Part shown: in pieces, positions 41,809 through 51,848 of the stretch | How the letters are laid out: the number at the start of each line of letters is the position of its first letter | Position numbering within the stretch: position 1 is the stretch's first letter | From: Xanthobacteraceae bacterium | GTDB lineage: Bacteria > Pseudomonadota > Alphaproteobacteria > Rhizobiales > Xanthobacteraceae | Reading direction: 5' to 3' | DNA length: 64,000 bases | Assembly (NCBI GenBank): GCA_019750915.1 | Contig: JAIENY010000007.1 | Coordinates: 1-64,000 of the forward strand | Notes under the pieces: generated by a model | Seen by the model: the letters and a program-made list of their open reading frames with translations, nothing else | The model's database searches: none | Told to the model about the DNA's origin: nothing | Translations under genes and position numbers: made by a program

Positions 41809-42468
41809 ATGTCGAATACCGCGGCTGCCCGCCAGAAGATGGTCGATTCTCAGGTGCGTACTGCCGATGTGACGGATTTGCGTCTGATCGAGGCACTGCG
41901 GGAAATTCCGCGTGAGGCGTTTTTGCCTGAAAGCCAGAAAGCCTTGGCGTATCTCGATATCGACATTGCTTTGGACGGCGCCCCGGACGTTTATTTGATC
42001 AAGCCCGTCGTTCTCGCGCGTATGGTTCAGGCTGCTGAGATCGGCTCAGGCGACCGCGTTCTTGTGACCGGAGGCGCAGCCGGATACGCAGCTGCCATTG
42101 TCGCAAAGCTGGCTGCCGAGGTCGTCGCCGTTGTAGGAAATTCGTCAGTGGCCGAATTGACGCGGACAGGGCTGAGCGACGCGGGAGTCTCTAACGTCAC
42201 CGTTTCGGTGGGTGAGGCGGCTGCGGGCGATGCCTCGAAGGGGCCGTACGACATCATCGTGCTGGACGGCGCGACCGAGGTCGTTCCGGAAGGCCTTTAT
42301 CAACAGCTCCAGATGGATGGACGTCTTGTTGGCGTCTTTGCCTTGTCGAAGCCGTCGCGGGCGACGCTTGTGACAAAATCGCCTGGTGATTTCGGCGGCC
42401 GGACCCTTTTTGATGCCTCAGCCCCCGTGCTTTCAGGGTTGAAGCGGTTGCCAGCGTTCAGCTTTTAA
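41809..42468 (+). CDS. PCMT-like protein with degenerate active-site motifs
   Basis: A 219-residue relative of protein-L-isoaspartate O-methyltransferase (SNTAAARQKMVDSQVRTADV start, REIPREAFLPESQKALAYLD, YDIIVLDGATEVVPEGLYQQ). AAGAGG seven bases before the second in-frame ATG fixes the start at 41809. The SAM-binding motif I, normally LEIGTGSGY, reads VLVTGGAAGYAAAIVA and lacks the acidic and glycine residues in place, and the isoaspartyl-binding loop after the first helix (normally TISQP) reads VYLIKP. Repair activity is therefore doubtful. It lies 202 bp upstream of tolC in the same direction, a neighbourhood I associate with this group in Hyphomicrobiales. Confidence 0.78.
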   Translation: MSNTAAARQKMVDSQVRTADVTDLRLIEALREIPREAFLPESQKALAYLDIDIALDGAPDVYLIKPVVLARMVQAAEIGSGDRVLVTGGAAGYAAAIVAKLAAEVVAVVGNSSVAELTRTGLSDAGVSNVTVSVGEAAAGDASKGPYDIIVLDGATEVVPEGLYQQLQMDGRLVGVFALSKPSRATLVTKSPGDFGGRTLFDASAPVLSGLKRLPAFSF

Positions 42469-42670
42469 CGATTTTAAGGCCCGCCGCCTCAACCTTTAGG
42501 GGTGTGGCAAAGAAGTCCCAATCCAACAGCTTTCAACCGACCCGGATTGCTGACGACTTACACCGCCCTGCCGGTGAGCTTATGTTGGCCTCATGCTGAC
42601 CTCGATACCTGAGTCGTGGTTCGGTTTTCCTTTGCGGGGTCAATCGCTAAGGTAAGTTCGGAAGTGTGGG

Positions 42671-44068
42671 ATGCCTTTTTCTAAAAGAGCGGTGCGTTTG
42701 GCGTTGGCTGCAACTGCGGCCCCTTTGTTGATTCTGCACCCAATGTTGTCTCATGCCGAGACGATCGAATGGGCTCTAATCCAGGCCTACCAAAGCAATC
42801 CACAGTTGAACTCTCAACGCGCTTCGGTCCGCGCGACAGACGAGAACGTGCCGCAGGCGCTTTCCGGCTATCGCCCCAGCGTCGCGGTGACGGCAAGCGG
42901 CGGCTACCAGCGCACCGATGTCAGCGAGGGGTTCGGCGGCGCTAATCAGAAGCTGCATGGCGACCTGACACCCACAGGCGTTGGCGCCACGATTTCTCAG
43001 ACCCTCTACAACGGCGGCCAGACTGGAAATCGCACCCGCGCGGCCGAAAGCCAGGTTTCGGCGGCACGAGAAGGCCTGCGCGTTCTTGAGCAGAGCGTGC
43101 TTTTATCCGCCGCCACGATCTACATGGATTATCTGCGCGACTCGGCGATCGTCGAGGTGCAGATTTCCAACGTCAACGTGCTCGAGCAGACCCTGAAGCA
43201 GACACAGGATCGGTTCAACGTCGGCGAAGTGACGCGAACAGACGTTGCGCAGTCCGAAGCGCAGCTCGCAGCGGGTCGCACACAGTTGCTGGCGGCGCAA
43301 TCGACGCTCACCGCGACGCGGGCAAACTTCCGCCGCATCATTGGCTTCGATCCCCAGAACCCGCAACCGGGATCGCCGGTCGACCGCTTCCTGCCGAAAA
43401 CATTGTCCGCCGCCGTCAATATGGGGTTGGTCGAAAATCCGAACGTGACCGCCGCGCTGTATGGAATCGATGTCAGCTTCCTGCAGGTCAAGGTCAACGA
43501 GGGTGCTCTGTTTCCTACGGTGACGTTCCAGGCTTCGGCGCAGCAGGGGTTCGAACAGTCGATCACGGTCAGTAAGCAGTTTGTCGGTTCGGCGATCGCC
43601 CAGATTTCAATCCCGGTCTATCAAGGTGGCGGCGAGTATTCGTTGATCCGGCAGTCGAAAGAGTCGCTGGCCCAGCAACGGCTCAACCTTGACCAGGTTC
43701 GGGACCAGACCCGCGCTTCGGTAGCGCAGGGATGGGGACAGTTGGTTGCGACCAAGTCTCAAGTCGCATCGGCACAGGCACAGGTGACGGCGTCCGAGAT
43801 TGCCCTCAACGGTGTGCGTGAAGAAGCGCGCGTCGGCCAGCGGACCACGCTCGACGTCCTGAACGCGCAGCAGGCGCTGGTCAATGCGCGGATCGCGCTT
43901 GTGACCGCGCAGCATGATCGTGTTGTCGCCTCATACAGCGTCCTGAATGCAATCGGCCGATTGTCGCCAGTGACGCTGAAGCTGAACACCTCGGTCTATG
44001 ACCCCGCTGTGCACTATCATCAGGTGCGAGATAGCTGGGCAGGCGTCCGCACACCCGACGGACGTTGA
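42671..44068 (+). CDS. tolC: TolC-family outer-membrane channel
   Basis: This 465-residue protein has a signal peptide (RLALAATAAPLLILHPMLSH, cleavage near SHAE) and two outer-membrane-efflux repeats: TIEWALIQAYQSNPQLNSQR, GATISQTLYNGGQTGNR, TQDRFNVGEVTRTDVAQSEA, and the second set ISIPVYQGGGEYSLIRQSKE, VREEARVGQRTTLDVLNAQQ. It lacks a lipobox, unlike the other outer-membrane factor at 30.9 kb, and is closer to the TolC type used by type I secretion and shared efflux pumps. GGAAG lies six bases before the ATG. No inner-membrane partner is adjacent. Confidence 0.92.
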   Translation: MPFSKRAVRLALAATAAPLLILHPMLSHAETIEWALIQAYQSNPQLNSQRASVRATDENVPQALSGYRPSVAVTASGGYQRTDVSEGFGGANQKLHGDLTPTGVGATISQTLYNGGQTGNRTRAAESQVSAAREGLRVLEQSVLLSAATIYMDYLRDSAIVEVQISNVNVLEQTLKQTQDRFNVGEVTRTDVAQSEAQLAAGRTQLLAAQSTLTATRANFRRIIGFDPQNPQPGSPVDRFLPKTLSAAVNMGLVENPNVTAALYGIDVSFLQVKVNEGALFPTVTFQASAQQGFEQSITVSKQFVGSAIAQISIPVYQGGGEYSLIRQSKESLAQQRLNLDQVRDQTRASVAQGWGQLVATKSQVASAQAQVTASEIALNGVREEARVGQRTTLDVLNAQQALVNARIALVTAQHDRVVASYSVLNAIGRLSPVTLKLNTSVYDPAVHYHQVRDSWAGVRTPDGR

Positions 44069-44141
44069 TAGGGTCCGGCTGCGTTCCGCGGTACGCGCGG
44101 GATGCACACTCCGCTGTGATGAACTGAGCGCGGAGCCGGGT

Positions 44142-44157
44142 CGATTGCTTGCAATCG
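44142..44157 (+). promoter_or_regulatory. small hairpin downstream of tolC
   Basis: CGATTG-CTTG-CAATCG is a perfect 6-bp stem with tetraloop followed by TTTG, 74 bases after the tolC stop. It may be a weak terminator. A run of six T follows about 20 bases later. Confidence 0.35.
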
Positions 44158-44254
44158 TTTGATGCCATGACATACCCTTTTTTGGGGCTACGAGGCGATT
44201 CGTGGCGGAGAGTACGGCCTCGCATGAATGCGGGCCGATGATGTGGAGTCGGAG

Positions 44255-44989
44255 ATGAGCCAACCGGCAAAGGCACAAGAGCCGTCGATGGAGGAGATTC
44301 TTGCGTCGATCAGACGCATTATTTCCGACGACGAAGCCAAGCCTTCGGCGGCGGTTGCTGTTGCACCAACGCCGGCTGCGCAGCCGGCGCCTGCTCCCGC
44401 TCCGTCGAAACCTGCGCCGTTAAAATCGGCGGGTTCGAATGCCGTGAAAGCGCCGGCTCCCCCTGTAAGTGCTCCGAAACCTGCGCCTGTTGCTGCAAAA
44501 AACAGCCAGGATGACATCGATGCCATGCTTGCGGCGTTCGAAACGTCGCAGCCGGCTGAAGTGATGCCGGTCGAGGACGATAACGACGATGTTTTCGAGC
44601 TAACCGAGCAGATGACGATACCGGCCCCTGCGGCGGGTTTTCACAAGATCGAACCGCAGGACGATGTCGAGTTTTCAGAACAGCCTGCGGCTGCTCCGAT
44701 CGAGCAGCCGCAGGCCGTGATCGAGCCCCGGCCTGCCACGCAAGCCCAGCCGTCGCCTTCCGTCCAAGCTCCCGGAGCGCCGGTCCTGACGGGATCGACT
44801 GCTGCTGCGGTAGAGTCCGCATTCAACATGCTGGCGAACACTGTTCTGAGCAACAACGCGCGCACCCTTGAGGATCTGGTTAAGGAGATGCTGCGACCGA
44901 TGCTCAAATCGTGGCTGGATGACAATCTGCCGACCATGGTGGAGCGTATTGTCCGGGCCGAAATCGAGCGCGTGGCCCGCGGCCGGTGA
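44255..44989 (+). CDS. popZ: polar organizing protein PopZ (DUF2497)
   Basis: This 244-residue cytosolic scaffold has the three-part PopZ plan. The N-terminal helix (EPSMEEILASIRRIISDDE) recruits client proteins, the middle of about 150 residues is low-complexity and rich in Pro, Ala and acidic residues, and the C-terminal helical region (NMLANTVLSNNARTLEDLVK, MLRPMLKSWLDDNLPTMVER) drives oligomerisation. In alphaproteobacteria PopZ forms condensates at cell poles and tethers chromosome centromeres. GGAG precedes the ATG at 44255; the in-frame ATG at 44228 is less likely. Its place before valS and after tolC is common in the group. Confidence 0.93.
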   Translation: MSQPAKAQEPSMEEILASIRRIISDDEAKPSAAVAVAPTPAAQPAPAPAPSKPAPLKSAGSNAVKAPAPPVSAPKPAPVAAKNSQDDIDAMLAAFETSQPAEVMPVEDDNDDVFELTEQMTIPAPAAGFHKIEPQDDVEFSEQPAAAPIEQPQAVIEPRPATQAQPSPSVQAPGAPVLTGSTAAAVESAFNMLANTVLSNNARTLEDLVKEMLRPMLKSWLDDNLPTMVERIVRAEIERVARGR

Positions 44990-45027
44990 CAGGCGAAATA
45001 CGTCGCATTTCAGCTATATTGCAACTG

Positions 45028-45057
45028 TTGACTTGACGTGCCCCGGGAGGCTTTTAA
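45028..45057 (+). promoter_or_regulatory. candidate housekeeping promoter for valS
   Basis: TTGACT (45028-45033) and TTTTAA (45052-45057) with an 18-base spacer resemble sigma-70 -35 and -10 boxes about 85 bases upstream of the valS start. No leader element for aminoacyl-tRNA control is visible. Confidence 0.4.
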
Positions 45058-45141
45058 AGCCAGCCCTGCGACAACAAGCACGTTTCCACCCCACCTTATG
45101 CCGGTTGACCATTGCCGTCTCCGGCTGCTGATTGCATCGTA

Positions 45142-48006
45142 ATGATCGAGAAAAATTACCAGCCTGCCGATATTGAACCGCGCATCAATGCTGCGTGGGA
45201 TGCTGCGGATGCGTTCAAGGCGGGCCGCTCCGACCGCCGGGATGCCGATCCGTTCACGATTGTCATTCCGCCGCCGAACGTCACCGGCTCGCTGCATATG
45301 GGGCATGCGCTCAACAATACGCTCCAGGACATTCTGTGCCGGTTTGAGCGGATGCGCGGCCGCGATGTGCTGTGGCAGCCAGGCACCGACCATGCGGGCA
45401 TCGCCACGCAGATGGTGGTCGAGCGTCAGCTTGCAGAACGCAAGGAGCCCGGCCGGCGCGATATGGGCCGTGCCAAGTTCCTTGAACGGGTGTGGGCATG
45501 GAAAGCCGAGAGCGGTGGCACCATCGTTAATCAGCTCAGGCGTCTCGGGGCCTCGTGCGATTGGTCGCGCGAGCGCTTCACGATGGACGAGGGCCTGTCG
45601 CGCGCGGTGGCGAAGGTGTTCGTCACGCTTTACAGCGAAGGACTGATCTACAAGGACAAGCGGCTGGTCAATTGGGACCCGAAGCTGCTCACCGCGATCT
45701 CGGACCTCGAGGTGCAACAGGTCGAGGTAAAGGGCAGCCTCTGGCATCTGCGCTATCCGATTGCGGGGCGTAAGTTCGAAATCGAAAATCCGTCGAGCTA
45801 TATTGTGGTCGCGACAACGCGGCCCGAAACGATGCTGGGCGACACCGCAGTTGCCGTAAATCCCAACGACGAGCGTTACCAGCATCTGGTCGGCATGGAT
45901 GTCGTACTGCCGATGGTGGGACGGAAGATTCCTATTTTGGCCGACGAATACTCCGACCCTGAGAAGGGTTCGGGCGCGGTCAAGATCACGCCTGCGCACG
46001 ACTTCAATGACTTCGAGGTTGGCAAGCGCCACGATCTGCCGCAAATCAATGTGCTCGATATCGAGGGCCGCCTGAATCTGAACGGCAACGAGGAATATCT
46101 GCGCGGTTTGCCTGAGAGTGCGCTGATCCTGGCCGAAGAACTCCATGGCATGGACCGGTTCGCCGCACGCAAGCTTATCGTGTCTCGCCTCGAGGAATAC
46201 GGCTTTCTGGAAAAGATCGAGCCGAACACGCACATGGTGCCGCACGGCGATCGCTCGGGCGTCGTAATTGAACCTTTCCTGACCGATCAATGGTATGTCG
46301 ATGCCAAGAAGCTGGCGCGGCCTGCGATCAACGCGGTGCGCTCCGGTGAAACGGCTTTCGTGCCGAAGAACTGGGAAAAGACCTACTTCGAGTGGATGGA
46401 AAACATCCAGCCATGGTGCATCTCACGCCAGCTCTGGTGGGGGCATCAAATTCCTGCCTGGTACGGCCCGGACGGAAAGGTGTTCGTTGCCGAAACCGAG
46501 GAGGAGGCTGTCGCCAAGGCCCTCGGCTATTACGTCGAACAGGAAGTTATTACGCCAGAGCAGGGCCATGACATGGCCGTCGATCCGGAAAAGCGTGAGG
46601 GCTTCATCACGCGCGACGAGGACGTTCTCGACACGTGGTTTTCGTCGGCGCTGTGGCCGTTCTCGACACTCGGCTGGCCGGATACCGATGAGGATGTGAA
46701 GCGATATTATCCCACCAACGTGCTGGTGACGGGCTTCGATATCATCTTCTTCTGGGTCGCCCGCATGATGATGATGGGCCTTCATTTCATGAAGGACGTG
46801 CCATTCCCGACCGTATACATCCACGCCCTCGTCCGTGACGAGAAGGGCGCGAAGATGTCGAAGTCGAAAGGCAACGTCATTGATCCGCTGCACCTGATCG
46901 ACGATTACGGCGCGGACGCCTTGCGCTTCACGCTGGCGGCCATGGCCGCGCAGGGACGCGACATCAAGTTGTCGACCCAGCGCGTCGAGGGATATCGCAA
47001 CTTTGCGACCAAGCTCTGGAATGCGTCGCGCTTTGCTGAGATGAACGGCTGTGCGCTGGTTGACGGGTTTGATTCGACTGCGACAAAGGAAACTCTCAAC
47101 CGCTGGATCGCTCACGAGACGGCGCGCGCCACGCAGGAAGTCACAGAAGCTATCGAGGCCTACCGTTTCAACGACGCAGCCAACGCGATCTATCGCTTTG
47201 TCTGGAATGTCTATTGCGACTGGTACCTCGAACTGGCCAAACCGGTGCTGACCGGACCGGACAACGCGTCGAAGGCAGAGACGCAGGCTGCTGTCGCCTG
47301 GGCGCGAGACGAAATTCTCAAGCTTCTGCATCCATTCATGCCCTTCATCACCGAGGAGCTATGGGCAGTCACGACCAGACGCGACACCGTGCTCGCGCTG
47401 GCCGAATGGCCGCTGAAGAAAGTTGCTGTCTACGATCCGGCGATCGAGGCCGCATTGGCCGGCGATCCGATCGCGGTGCCGCTGTCGATCGTCGTCTCAG
47501 AAGCACCAGAGCCGTTCAGCGACCCGAAGGCCGAGGCCGAGATCGGCTGGCTGATTGATCTTGTGACTTCCATCCGCTCAGTTCGAGCCGAAATGAACAT
47601 CCCGCCTGCGACCCTATTTCCACTGGCTCTGATTGGCGCATCCGAGGAATTGAAAGCCCGCGCGCTGCGCTGGGAGGACGTTATCAAGCGGTTGGCCCGC
47701 GTCGCCGAAGTTTTCTTCGCGGATGTCGCCCCGCAGGGCGCGTTGCAGTTGCTGGTACGCGGCCAGGTCGCCGCCATTCCGCTCAAGGGCGTGATCGATC
47801 TTGGCGCCGAAAATGCTCGGCTCGAAAAGGAACTCACAAAGGCAGATGCCGACATCAAGCGGATCGATGCCAAGCTCGGCAACGCCGATTTCGTCGCGCG
47901 TGCGCCAGAAGAGGTCATCGACGAGCAGCGTGAGAAACGCGAAGAAGCCGAAGCACGCCGATCCAAGATCGTGGACGCCATCGAGCGCCTGAAAGGCGCC
48001 GTATGA
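45142..48006 (+). CDS. valS: valyl-tRNA synthetase
   Basis: This 954-residue class I synthetase charges tRNA-Val. The HIGH motif is [15 protein letters not shown] (HMGH at 52-55) and the KMSKS motif is KMSKS at 571-575. Between them lies the CP1 editing domain (about 190-340), which hydrolyses misacylated Thr-tRNA. The anticodon-binding domain follows, then the C-terminal coiled-coil arm ([19 protein letters not shown] to [17 protein letters not shown]) that contacts the tRNA elbow. The start [19 protein letters not shown] matches the family, better than the upstream in-frame ATG at 45112. The stop overlaps the start of the MFS gene. Confidence 0.97.
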   Translation: MIEKNYQPADIEPRINAAWDAADAFKAGRSDRRDADPFTIVIPPPNVTGSLHMGHALNNTLQDILCRFERMRGRDVLWQPGTDHAGIATQMVVERQLAERKEPGRRDMGRAKFLERVWAWKAESGGTIVNQLRRLGASCDWSRERFTMDEGLSRAVAKVFVTLYSEGLIYKDKRLVNWDPKLLTAISDLEVQQVEVKGSLWHLRYPIAGRKFEIENPSSYIVVATTRPETMLGDTAVAVNPNDERYQHLVGMDVVLPMVGRKIPILADEYSDPEKGSGAVKITPAHDFNDFEVGKRHDLPQINVLDIEGRLNLNGNEEYLRGLPESALILAEELHGMDRFAARKLIVSRLEEYGFLEKIEPNTHMVPHGDRSGVVIEPFLTDQWYVDAKKLARPAINAVRSGETAFVPKNWEKTYFEWMENIQPWCISRQLWWGHQIPAWYGPDGKVFVAETEEEAVAKALGYYVEQEVITPEQGHDMAVDPEKREGFITRDEDVLDTWFSSALWPFSTLGWPDTDEDVKRYYPTNVLVTGFDIIFFWVARMMMMGLHFMKDVPFPTVYIHALVRDEKGAKMSKSKGNVIDPLHLIDDYGADALRFTLAAMAAQGRDIKLSTQRVEGYRNFATKLWNASRFAEMNGCALVDGFDSTATKETLNRWIAHETARATQEVTEAIEAYRFNDAANAIYRFVWNVYCDWYLELAKPVLTGPDNASKAETQAAVAWARDEILKLLHPFMPFITEELWAVTTRRDTVLALAEWPLKKVAVYDPAIEAALAGDPIAVPLSIVVSEAPEPFSDPKAEAEIGWLIDLVTSIRSVRAEMNIPPATLFPLALIGASEELKARALRWEDVIKRLARVAEVFFADVAPQGALQLLVRGQVAAIPLKGVIDLGAENARLEKELTKADADIKRIDAKLGNADFVARAPEEVIDEQREKREEAEARRSKIVDAIERLKGAV

Positions 48007-49184
48007 CAGAAAAAGACGCGCCGGGGTTTGGCGCGCTCTTTCTTCTCTGGATTGCCGGGAGCGGATTGCGACTGACTATCCTCGCCGTTCCTCCCGTTTT
48101 GGCGCTCATCATTCTGGATCTGAAACTATCGGGAACGGAAGTCGGGATTTTGAACGCGATCCCGGTATCGTTGTTCGCATTGGCTTCAGTGCCGGGCTCA
48201 CTCCTGATTGCCCGCATTGGCGCTGTGCCGGCGCTGGTGGCGGGACTTACTGTTGCGGCGCTAGGCTCGGCGCTACGCGGACTGGCGGCGGACCCCTTCG
48301 GCTTGTATGCGACAACCGCCTTGATGGCGATTGGCATCGCCGTGATGCAGCCAGCCATGCCGCCAACTGTCCGCCAATGGATACCCCATCGGATCGGCTT
48401 TGCGACCGCCGTTTACACCAACGGTCTTCTGATCGGTGAAATCGTTCCAGTCGCGCTGACAGCGCCGTTGCTTCTTTTTCTCGGGGGAAGCTGGAGAACC
48501 AACCTCGTCGCTTGGTCGATCTTGCCTGTGCTGATAGCGATTACGATCTTCCTGTTTCAGCCCGGCGGCTCCGGTGCTTCGACCTCACGCCATCGCCGCT
48601 GGATGCCGGACTGGCGCGATCCGCTGCTCTGGAAGGTTGGGCTGATCATGTGCGGCGCGAATGCGATGTATTTCTGTACCAACGCTTTCATACCGGGCCT
48701 TCTGCTGCAAACAGGCCGTACCGATGAAATTCCGCAGGTGCTGACGGCTTTGAACGGTGGACAGATTCCGGCGTCCTTTTTGCTGCTGGTGATGGCGAGC
48801 CGCTGGGAGCGCAGGAGGTGGCCGCTGTTTTCGTCGATTCTCCTGGGTATCATGGGAGTTTGCGGCATCGTGTTCAGTACCTCGCCATGGATCGTTGCAA
48901 CGGGAGGTGCAGCGATCGGGGCTGCCTGCGCGATGATCTTGACGCTTGTTCTGACGCTACCGGCTCTTTTTGTTGCACCGGACGACGTGCCGCGAATGTC
49001 TGCCGGCGTTTTCACGATCGGCTACAGCATCGCGATGGTCGTTTCAGTTCTCGGCGGAATCGCATGGGACATTACCGGCAATGCGGCATTCGCATTTATG
49101 CCGGTCTTGCTTTGCGGCTTCGTGAGCTTGGCGTTTACGCAGCTTACGGATTTTTCGACACGGCGTTTGGAAACGGCTTGCTGA
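48003..49184 (+). CDS. MFS transporter, CynX/NimT-like
   Basis: This 393-residue protein has 12 hydrophobic segments and the major-facilitator layout, with [20 protein letters not shown] as helix 1 and the pattern of the cyanate/nitroimidazole (CynX/NimT) group. The usual loop 2-3 motif is weak. Substrates of this group are poorly defined small anions. It overlaps valS by four bases (ATGA), an unusual partner whose meaning is unclear; it may simply gain expression from the valS promoter. Its last 41 bases overlap the convergent glycosylase gene. Confidence 0.82.
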   Translation: MTEKDAPGFGALFLLWIAGSGLRLTILAVPPVLALIILDLKLSGTEVGILNAIPVSLFALASVPGSLLIARIGAVPALVAGLTVAALGSALRGLAADPFGLYATTALMAIGIAVMQPAMPPTVRQWIPHRIGFATAVYTNGLLIGEIVPVALTAPLLLFLGGSWRTNLVAWSILPVLIAITIFLFQPGGSGASTSRHRRWMPDWRDPLLWKVGLIMCGANAMYFCTNAFIPGLLLQTGRTDEIPQVLTALNGGQIPASFLLLVMASRWERRRWPLFSSILLGIMGVCGIVFSTSPWIVATGGAAIGAACAMILTLVLTLPALFVAPDDVPRMSAGVFTIGYSIAMVVSVLGGIAWDITGNAAFAFMPVLLCGFVSLAFTQLTDFSTRRLETAC

Positions 49185-49758
49185 GATACTTCGAGCCTTT
49201 GAGACCGTAGCGCCATGGCAGGTCTGCGGCCTTTGTGATTCCGATCCGGACACCCACTACGACCTCAACCTTGCGGGGTCTGGCGTAAAAGGCGAACGGA
49301 GCCTCATCCAGCGCAAGACCGTTGTGATCGCGCGTCACCGCTAACGCCTCGCAGAGTTTTCCCGGTCCCGAACACAACGCATGCTCATCGTCCATGCCAC
49401 GCCGCCGCCGCATCGCTGCGAGACCATGGGTCGGTTTGATCGCCCGCAGCAGAATCGCGCTGGCAGAACCTTCCTTCTCGCAGACAAAATTCATGCACCA
49501 GTGAATGCCGTACGACCGATATACGTAGAGATAGCCCGGCGGCCCGAACATGACCTGATTGCGCAGCGTTGGCCCCCGGTAGGAGTGGGCCGCAGGATCG
49601 GTGTGGTGATAGGCCTCGACCTCGACGATGATTCCACCGACGCCGTTGAACAGAAGTGTCGCGCCGATCAGGTCCGGCGCAACATCATGAACGCTTCTCG
49701 CGAAAAAGCGTCTGTTCAGGGTCTTTCCAAGCTCAGGCCGTTTGGGTGTTTCAGGCAT
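49144..49758 (-). CDS. 3-methyladenine DNA glycosylase (AAG/MPG family)
   Basis: This 204-residue base-excision enzyme removes alkylated purines. Family segments are [20 protein letters not shown], the catalytic-Glu region [60 protein letters not shown] and the final [20 protein letters not shown]. Starts at 49788 and 49818 are also open, but the sequence before [11 protein letters not shown] is Arg/Pro-rich and not family-like. No clear ribosome binding site. Its C-terminal codons overlap the last 41 bases of the MFS gene on the other strand. Confidence 0.93.
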   Translation of the reverse strand: MPETPKRPELGKTLNRRFFARSVHDVAPDLIGATLLFNGVGGIIVEVEAYHHTDPAAHSYRGPTLRNQVMFGPPGYLYVYRSYGIHWCMNFVCEKEGSASAILLRAIKPTHGLAAMRRRRGMDDEHALCSGPGKLCEALAVTRDHNGLALDEAPFAFYARPRKVEVVVGVRIGITKAADLPWRYGLKGSKYLSKPFPNAVSKNP

Positions 49759-49907
49759 CCGGCGTCGGGGAGGGTGCGGCGGGGGCATGCGAAGGTCGCC
49801 AAAACATGATACTATCAACCACTTACCACGGATGGGGACGGTTGCGATATTCGGCGATCGAACCCACCTAAAGGGGGCGCGGGAAACCCGCCAGATACAG
49901 GTCCTTC

Positions 49908-50867
49908 ATGGTCGTTTTGATCGATACGGTTTCGGAGACGCAGGTGCGGCCGCGCCATCCTGAAAAGGCCCACCGGCCCGACTCGATTTCGCCCCCCAAG
50001 CCGGACTGGATCAGAGTTCGCGCGCCAACGTCGCGTGGCTATGCCAATACCCGGAACATTGTGAAGGAAAACGGTCTCGTCACGGTCTGCGAGGAGGCGG
50101 GTTGTCCGAACATCGGTGAGTGCTGGGACAAGAAACACGCTACCTTCATGATCATGGGCGACACCTGCACGCGCGCCTGTGCGTTCTGCAACGTCAAGAC
50201 CGGCTTGCCGAATGCGCTGGACATGTCGGAGCCGGAACACGTGGCCATGGCGACCAGTAAGCTGGGGCTCGCGCATATCGTGATTACCTCCGTGGATCGC
50301 GATGATCTCGACGACGGCGGCGCAGAGCATTTTGCGAAGACCATCCGCGCAATTCGCGAAAGTTGCCCGACCACGACCATTGAGATCCTGACACCGGATT
50401 TCCTCCGCAAGGACGGTGCGCTGGAAAAAGTTGTGGCGGCGAAGCCCGATGTGTTCAATCACAACCTCGAAACCGTGCCGTCGCGCTATCTTACGGTGCG
50501 GCCGGGTGCGCGCTATTTCCATTCGATCCGTCTGCTGCAACGGGTCAAGGAAATCGACCCGACGATCTTCACCAAGTCAGGCATCATGGTCGGGCTTGGC
50601 GAGGAGCGGCATGAGGTGCTGCAGGTGATGGACGATCTTCGCTCGGCGGAGGTCGATTTCCTCACAATCGGTCAGTACCTTCAACCCACATTGAAGCATC
50701 ATGCCGTGATGCGTTACGTCACGCCTGAGGAGTTCAGCGGCTACGAGCAGGTTGCCTACACCAAGGGCTTCCTGATGGTGTCGGCGAGCCCGCTGACGCG
50801 GTCTTCGCACCATGCGGGTGAGGATTTCGCGAGGCTGAAGGCCGCCCGCGAAGCCTTGGCGCGCTGA
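49908..50867 (+). CDS. lipA: lipoyl synthase
   Basis: This 319-residue radical-SAM enzyme inserts two sulfurs into protein-bound octanoyl chains to make lipoate for pyruvate and 2-oxoglutarate dehydrogenases. The auxiliary cluster ligands are Cys61, Cys66 and Cys72 ([12 protein letters not shown]) and the radical-SAM ligands are Cys87, Cys91 and Cys94 (CTRACAFC). The C-terminal cluster-ligand Ser lies in [14 protein letters not shown]. The length is normal for the family, with about 30 extra N-terminal residues. The ratA gene follows after 7 bp, an arrangement seen widely in alphaproteobacteria. Confidence 0.96.
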   Translation: MVVLIDTVSETQVRPRHPEKAHRPDSISPPKPDWIRVRAPTSRGYANTRNIVKENGLVTVCEEAGCPNIGECWDKKHATFMIMGDTCTRACAFCNVKTGLPNALDMSEPEHVAMATSKLGLAHIVITSVDRDDLDDGGAEHFAKTIRAIRESCPTTTIEILTPDFLRKDGALEKVVAAKPDVFNHNLETVPSRYLTVRPGARYFHSIRLLQRVKEIDPTIFTKSGIMVGLGEERHEVLQVMDDLRSAEVDFLTIGQYLQPTLKHHAVMRYVTPEEFSGYEQVAYTKGFLMVSASPLTRSSHHAGEDFARLKAAREALAR

Positions 50868-50874
50868 TCGGTCG

Positions 50875-51342
50875 ATGCCGCAGTTTTCCAACAAGCGCCG
50901 TGTTCGCCACAGCGCCGAGAAGATGTTCGATCTCGTCGCCGACGTCGAACGCTATCCAAAATTCGTGCCGCTTTGCCAAGCGCTGAAGGTTAGATCCCGA
51001 ACCCAAAATCCTGACGGCACGGAAGTCGTCATTGCGGACATGATGGTTTCATTCCAGCTTGTGCGCGAATCATTCACCAGCCGCGTGACGCTCGACCGGG
51101 CCAACCGGAAGATCCTGGTCGAGTATCTGAAAGGACCATTCAGCAAGCTCGAAAACCGCTGGACCTTTGAGCCGCAGGACGACAATTCCTGCGATGTCGG
51201 CTTCTTCATCGCCTACGAATTCAAGAGTCGGATGCTCGCGGTGTTGATGGGCGCGATGTTCGATGCCGCTTTCCAGCGCTTCGCCGCGGCGTTCGAGAAA
51301 CGCGCGGATGCGATCTATGGGACGCCGCGCGTTGGCGCTTGA
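50875..51342 (+). CDS. ratA: RatA/Coq10-family START-domain protein
   Basis: This 155-residue single-domain START-like protein begins MPQFSNKRRVRHSAEKMFDL and continues with VADVERYPKFVPLCQALKVR, a strong match to the RatA/Coq10 family. Mitochondrial Coq10 and the Caulobacter homologue bind ubiquinone; E. coli RatA was described as a ribosome-association toxin. Position directly after lipA favours a respiratory or quinone-related role, and no antitoxin partner (RatB) is adjacent. The last 122 bases overlap the reading frame of the convergent cinA gene, an unusually long overlap. Confidence 0.88.
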   Translation: MPQFSNKRRVRHSAEKMFDLVADVERYPKFVPLCQALKVRSRTQNPDGTEVVIADMMVSFQLVRESFTSRVTLDRANRKILVEYLKGPFSKLENRWTFEPQDDNSCDVGFFIAYEFKSRMLAVLMGAMFDAAFQRFAAAFEKRADAIYGTPRVGA

Positions 51343-51847
51343 CCGGCGGTTTCGGGCCGCGCGCCATCTCCATTAACATCTTCAAGGCTTCAACGACCGA
51401 CTGATGACGCACGTTGTCGCGTCCAACAGCACCGAACCTTTGCTCCTTGTGGGTGATACGTCCGTCTCGTGCGGCGACAGCGAAATGGACGAGTCCCACG
51501 GGCTTCCCCGGGGTTGCCCCGCCGGGCCCGGCAATGCCAGTGATCGCTACCGCAAGATCGACATCGGCGTGCTCAAGCGCGCCGAATGCCATCGCGATGG
51601 CGACTTCCTTGCTGACAGCGCCAAATGTTTCGAGCTTCGAGGTCTCAACGCCAAGCATCTGGTGCTTGGATTCGTTCGAGTAGGTGACGAAACCGCGGTC
51701 GACAACGTCAGACGAGCCCGGAACTTCAGTCAAGGCCGCAGCAACGAGACCGCCGGTGCAGGATTCCGCAGTGGCGATCTTGAGTTTCCGCATCCGGCAG
51801 AGATCGAGCAGGGTACGCGACAACGCGCGAGTCGCGCTGCCGCTCAT
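51221..51847 (-). CDS. pncC: CinA C-terminal domain nicotinamide-nucleotide amidohydrolase (PncC)
   Basis: This 208-residue protein contains the CinA C-terminal domain (KIATAESCTGGLVAAALTEV, YSNESKHQMLGV, VDLAVAITGIAGPGGATPGK, PVGLVHFAVA), which deamidates NMN to nicotinate mononucleotide in NAD recycling. The N-terminal CinA COG1058 domain is absent, as in many proteobacteria. The family core ends near residue 165; the remaining 40 residues are a low-complexity Arg/Ser/Pro tail read antisense to ratA. GGGAG lies nine bases before the ATG, and the start follows the ispDF stop by one base, so the two are cotranscribed. Confidence 0.9.
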   Translation of the reverse strand: MSGSATRALSRTLLDLCRMRKLKIATAESCTGGLVAAALTEVPGSSDVVDRGFVTYSNESKHQMLGVETSKLETFGAVSKEVAIAMAFGALEHADVDLAVAITGIAGPGGATPGKPVGLVHFAVAARDGRITHKEQRFGAVGRDNVRHQSVVEALKMLMEMARGPKPPVKRQRAASHRSHPRVSRTPRRSAGKRHRTSRPSTPRASDS

Positions 51848-51848
51848 C

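Noticed and set aside
45000-45141. tRNA-responsive (T-box-like) leader before valS
   Set aside because: No specifier hairpin or terminator/antiterminator pair is visible and such leaders are not expected in alphaproteobacteria.
50875-51342. ratA as a toxin of a toxin-antitoxin system
   Set aside because: No RatB-like partner is adjacent, and the lipA neighbourhood and Coq10 similarity favour a quinone-related role.
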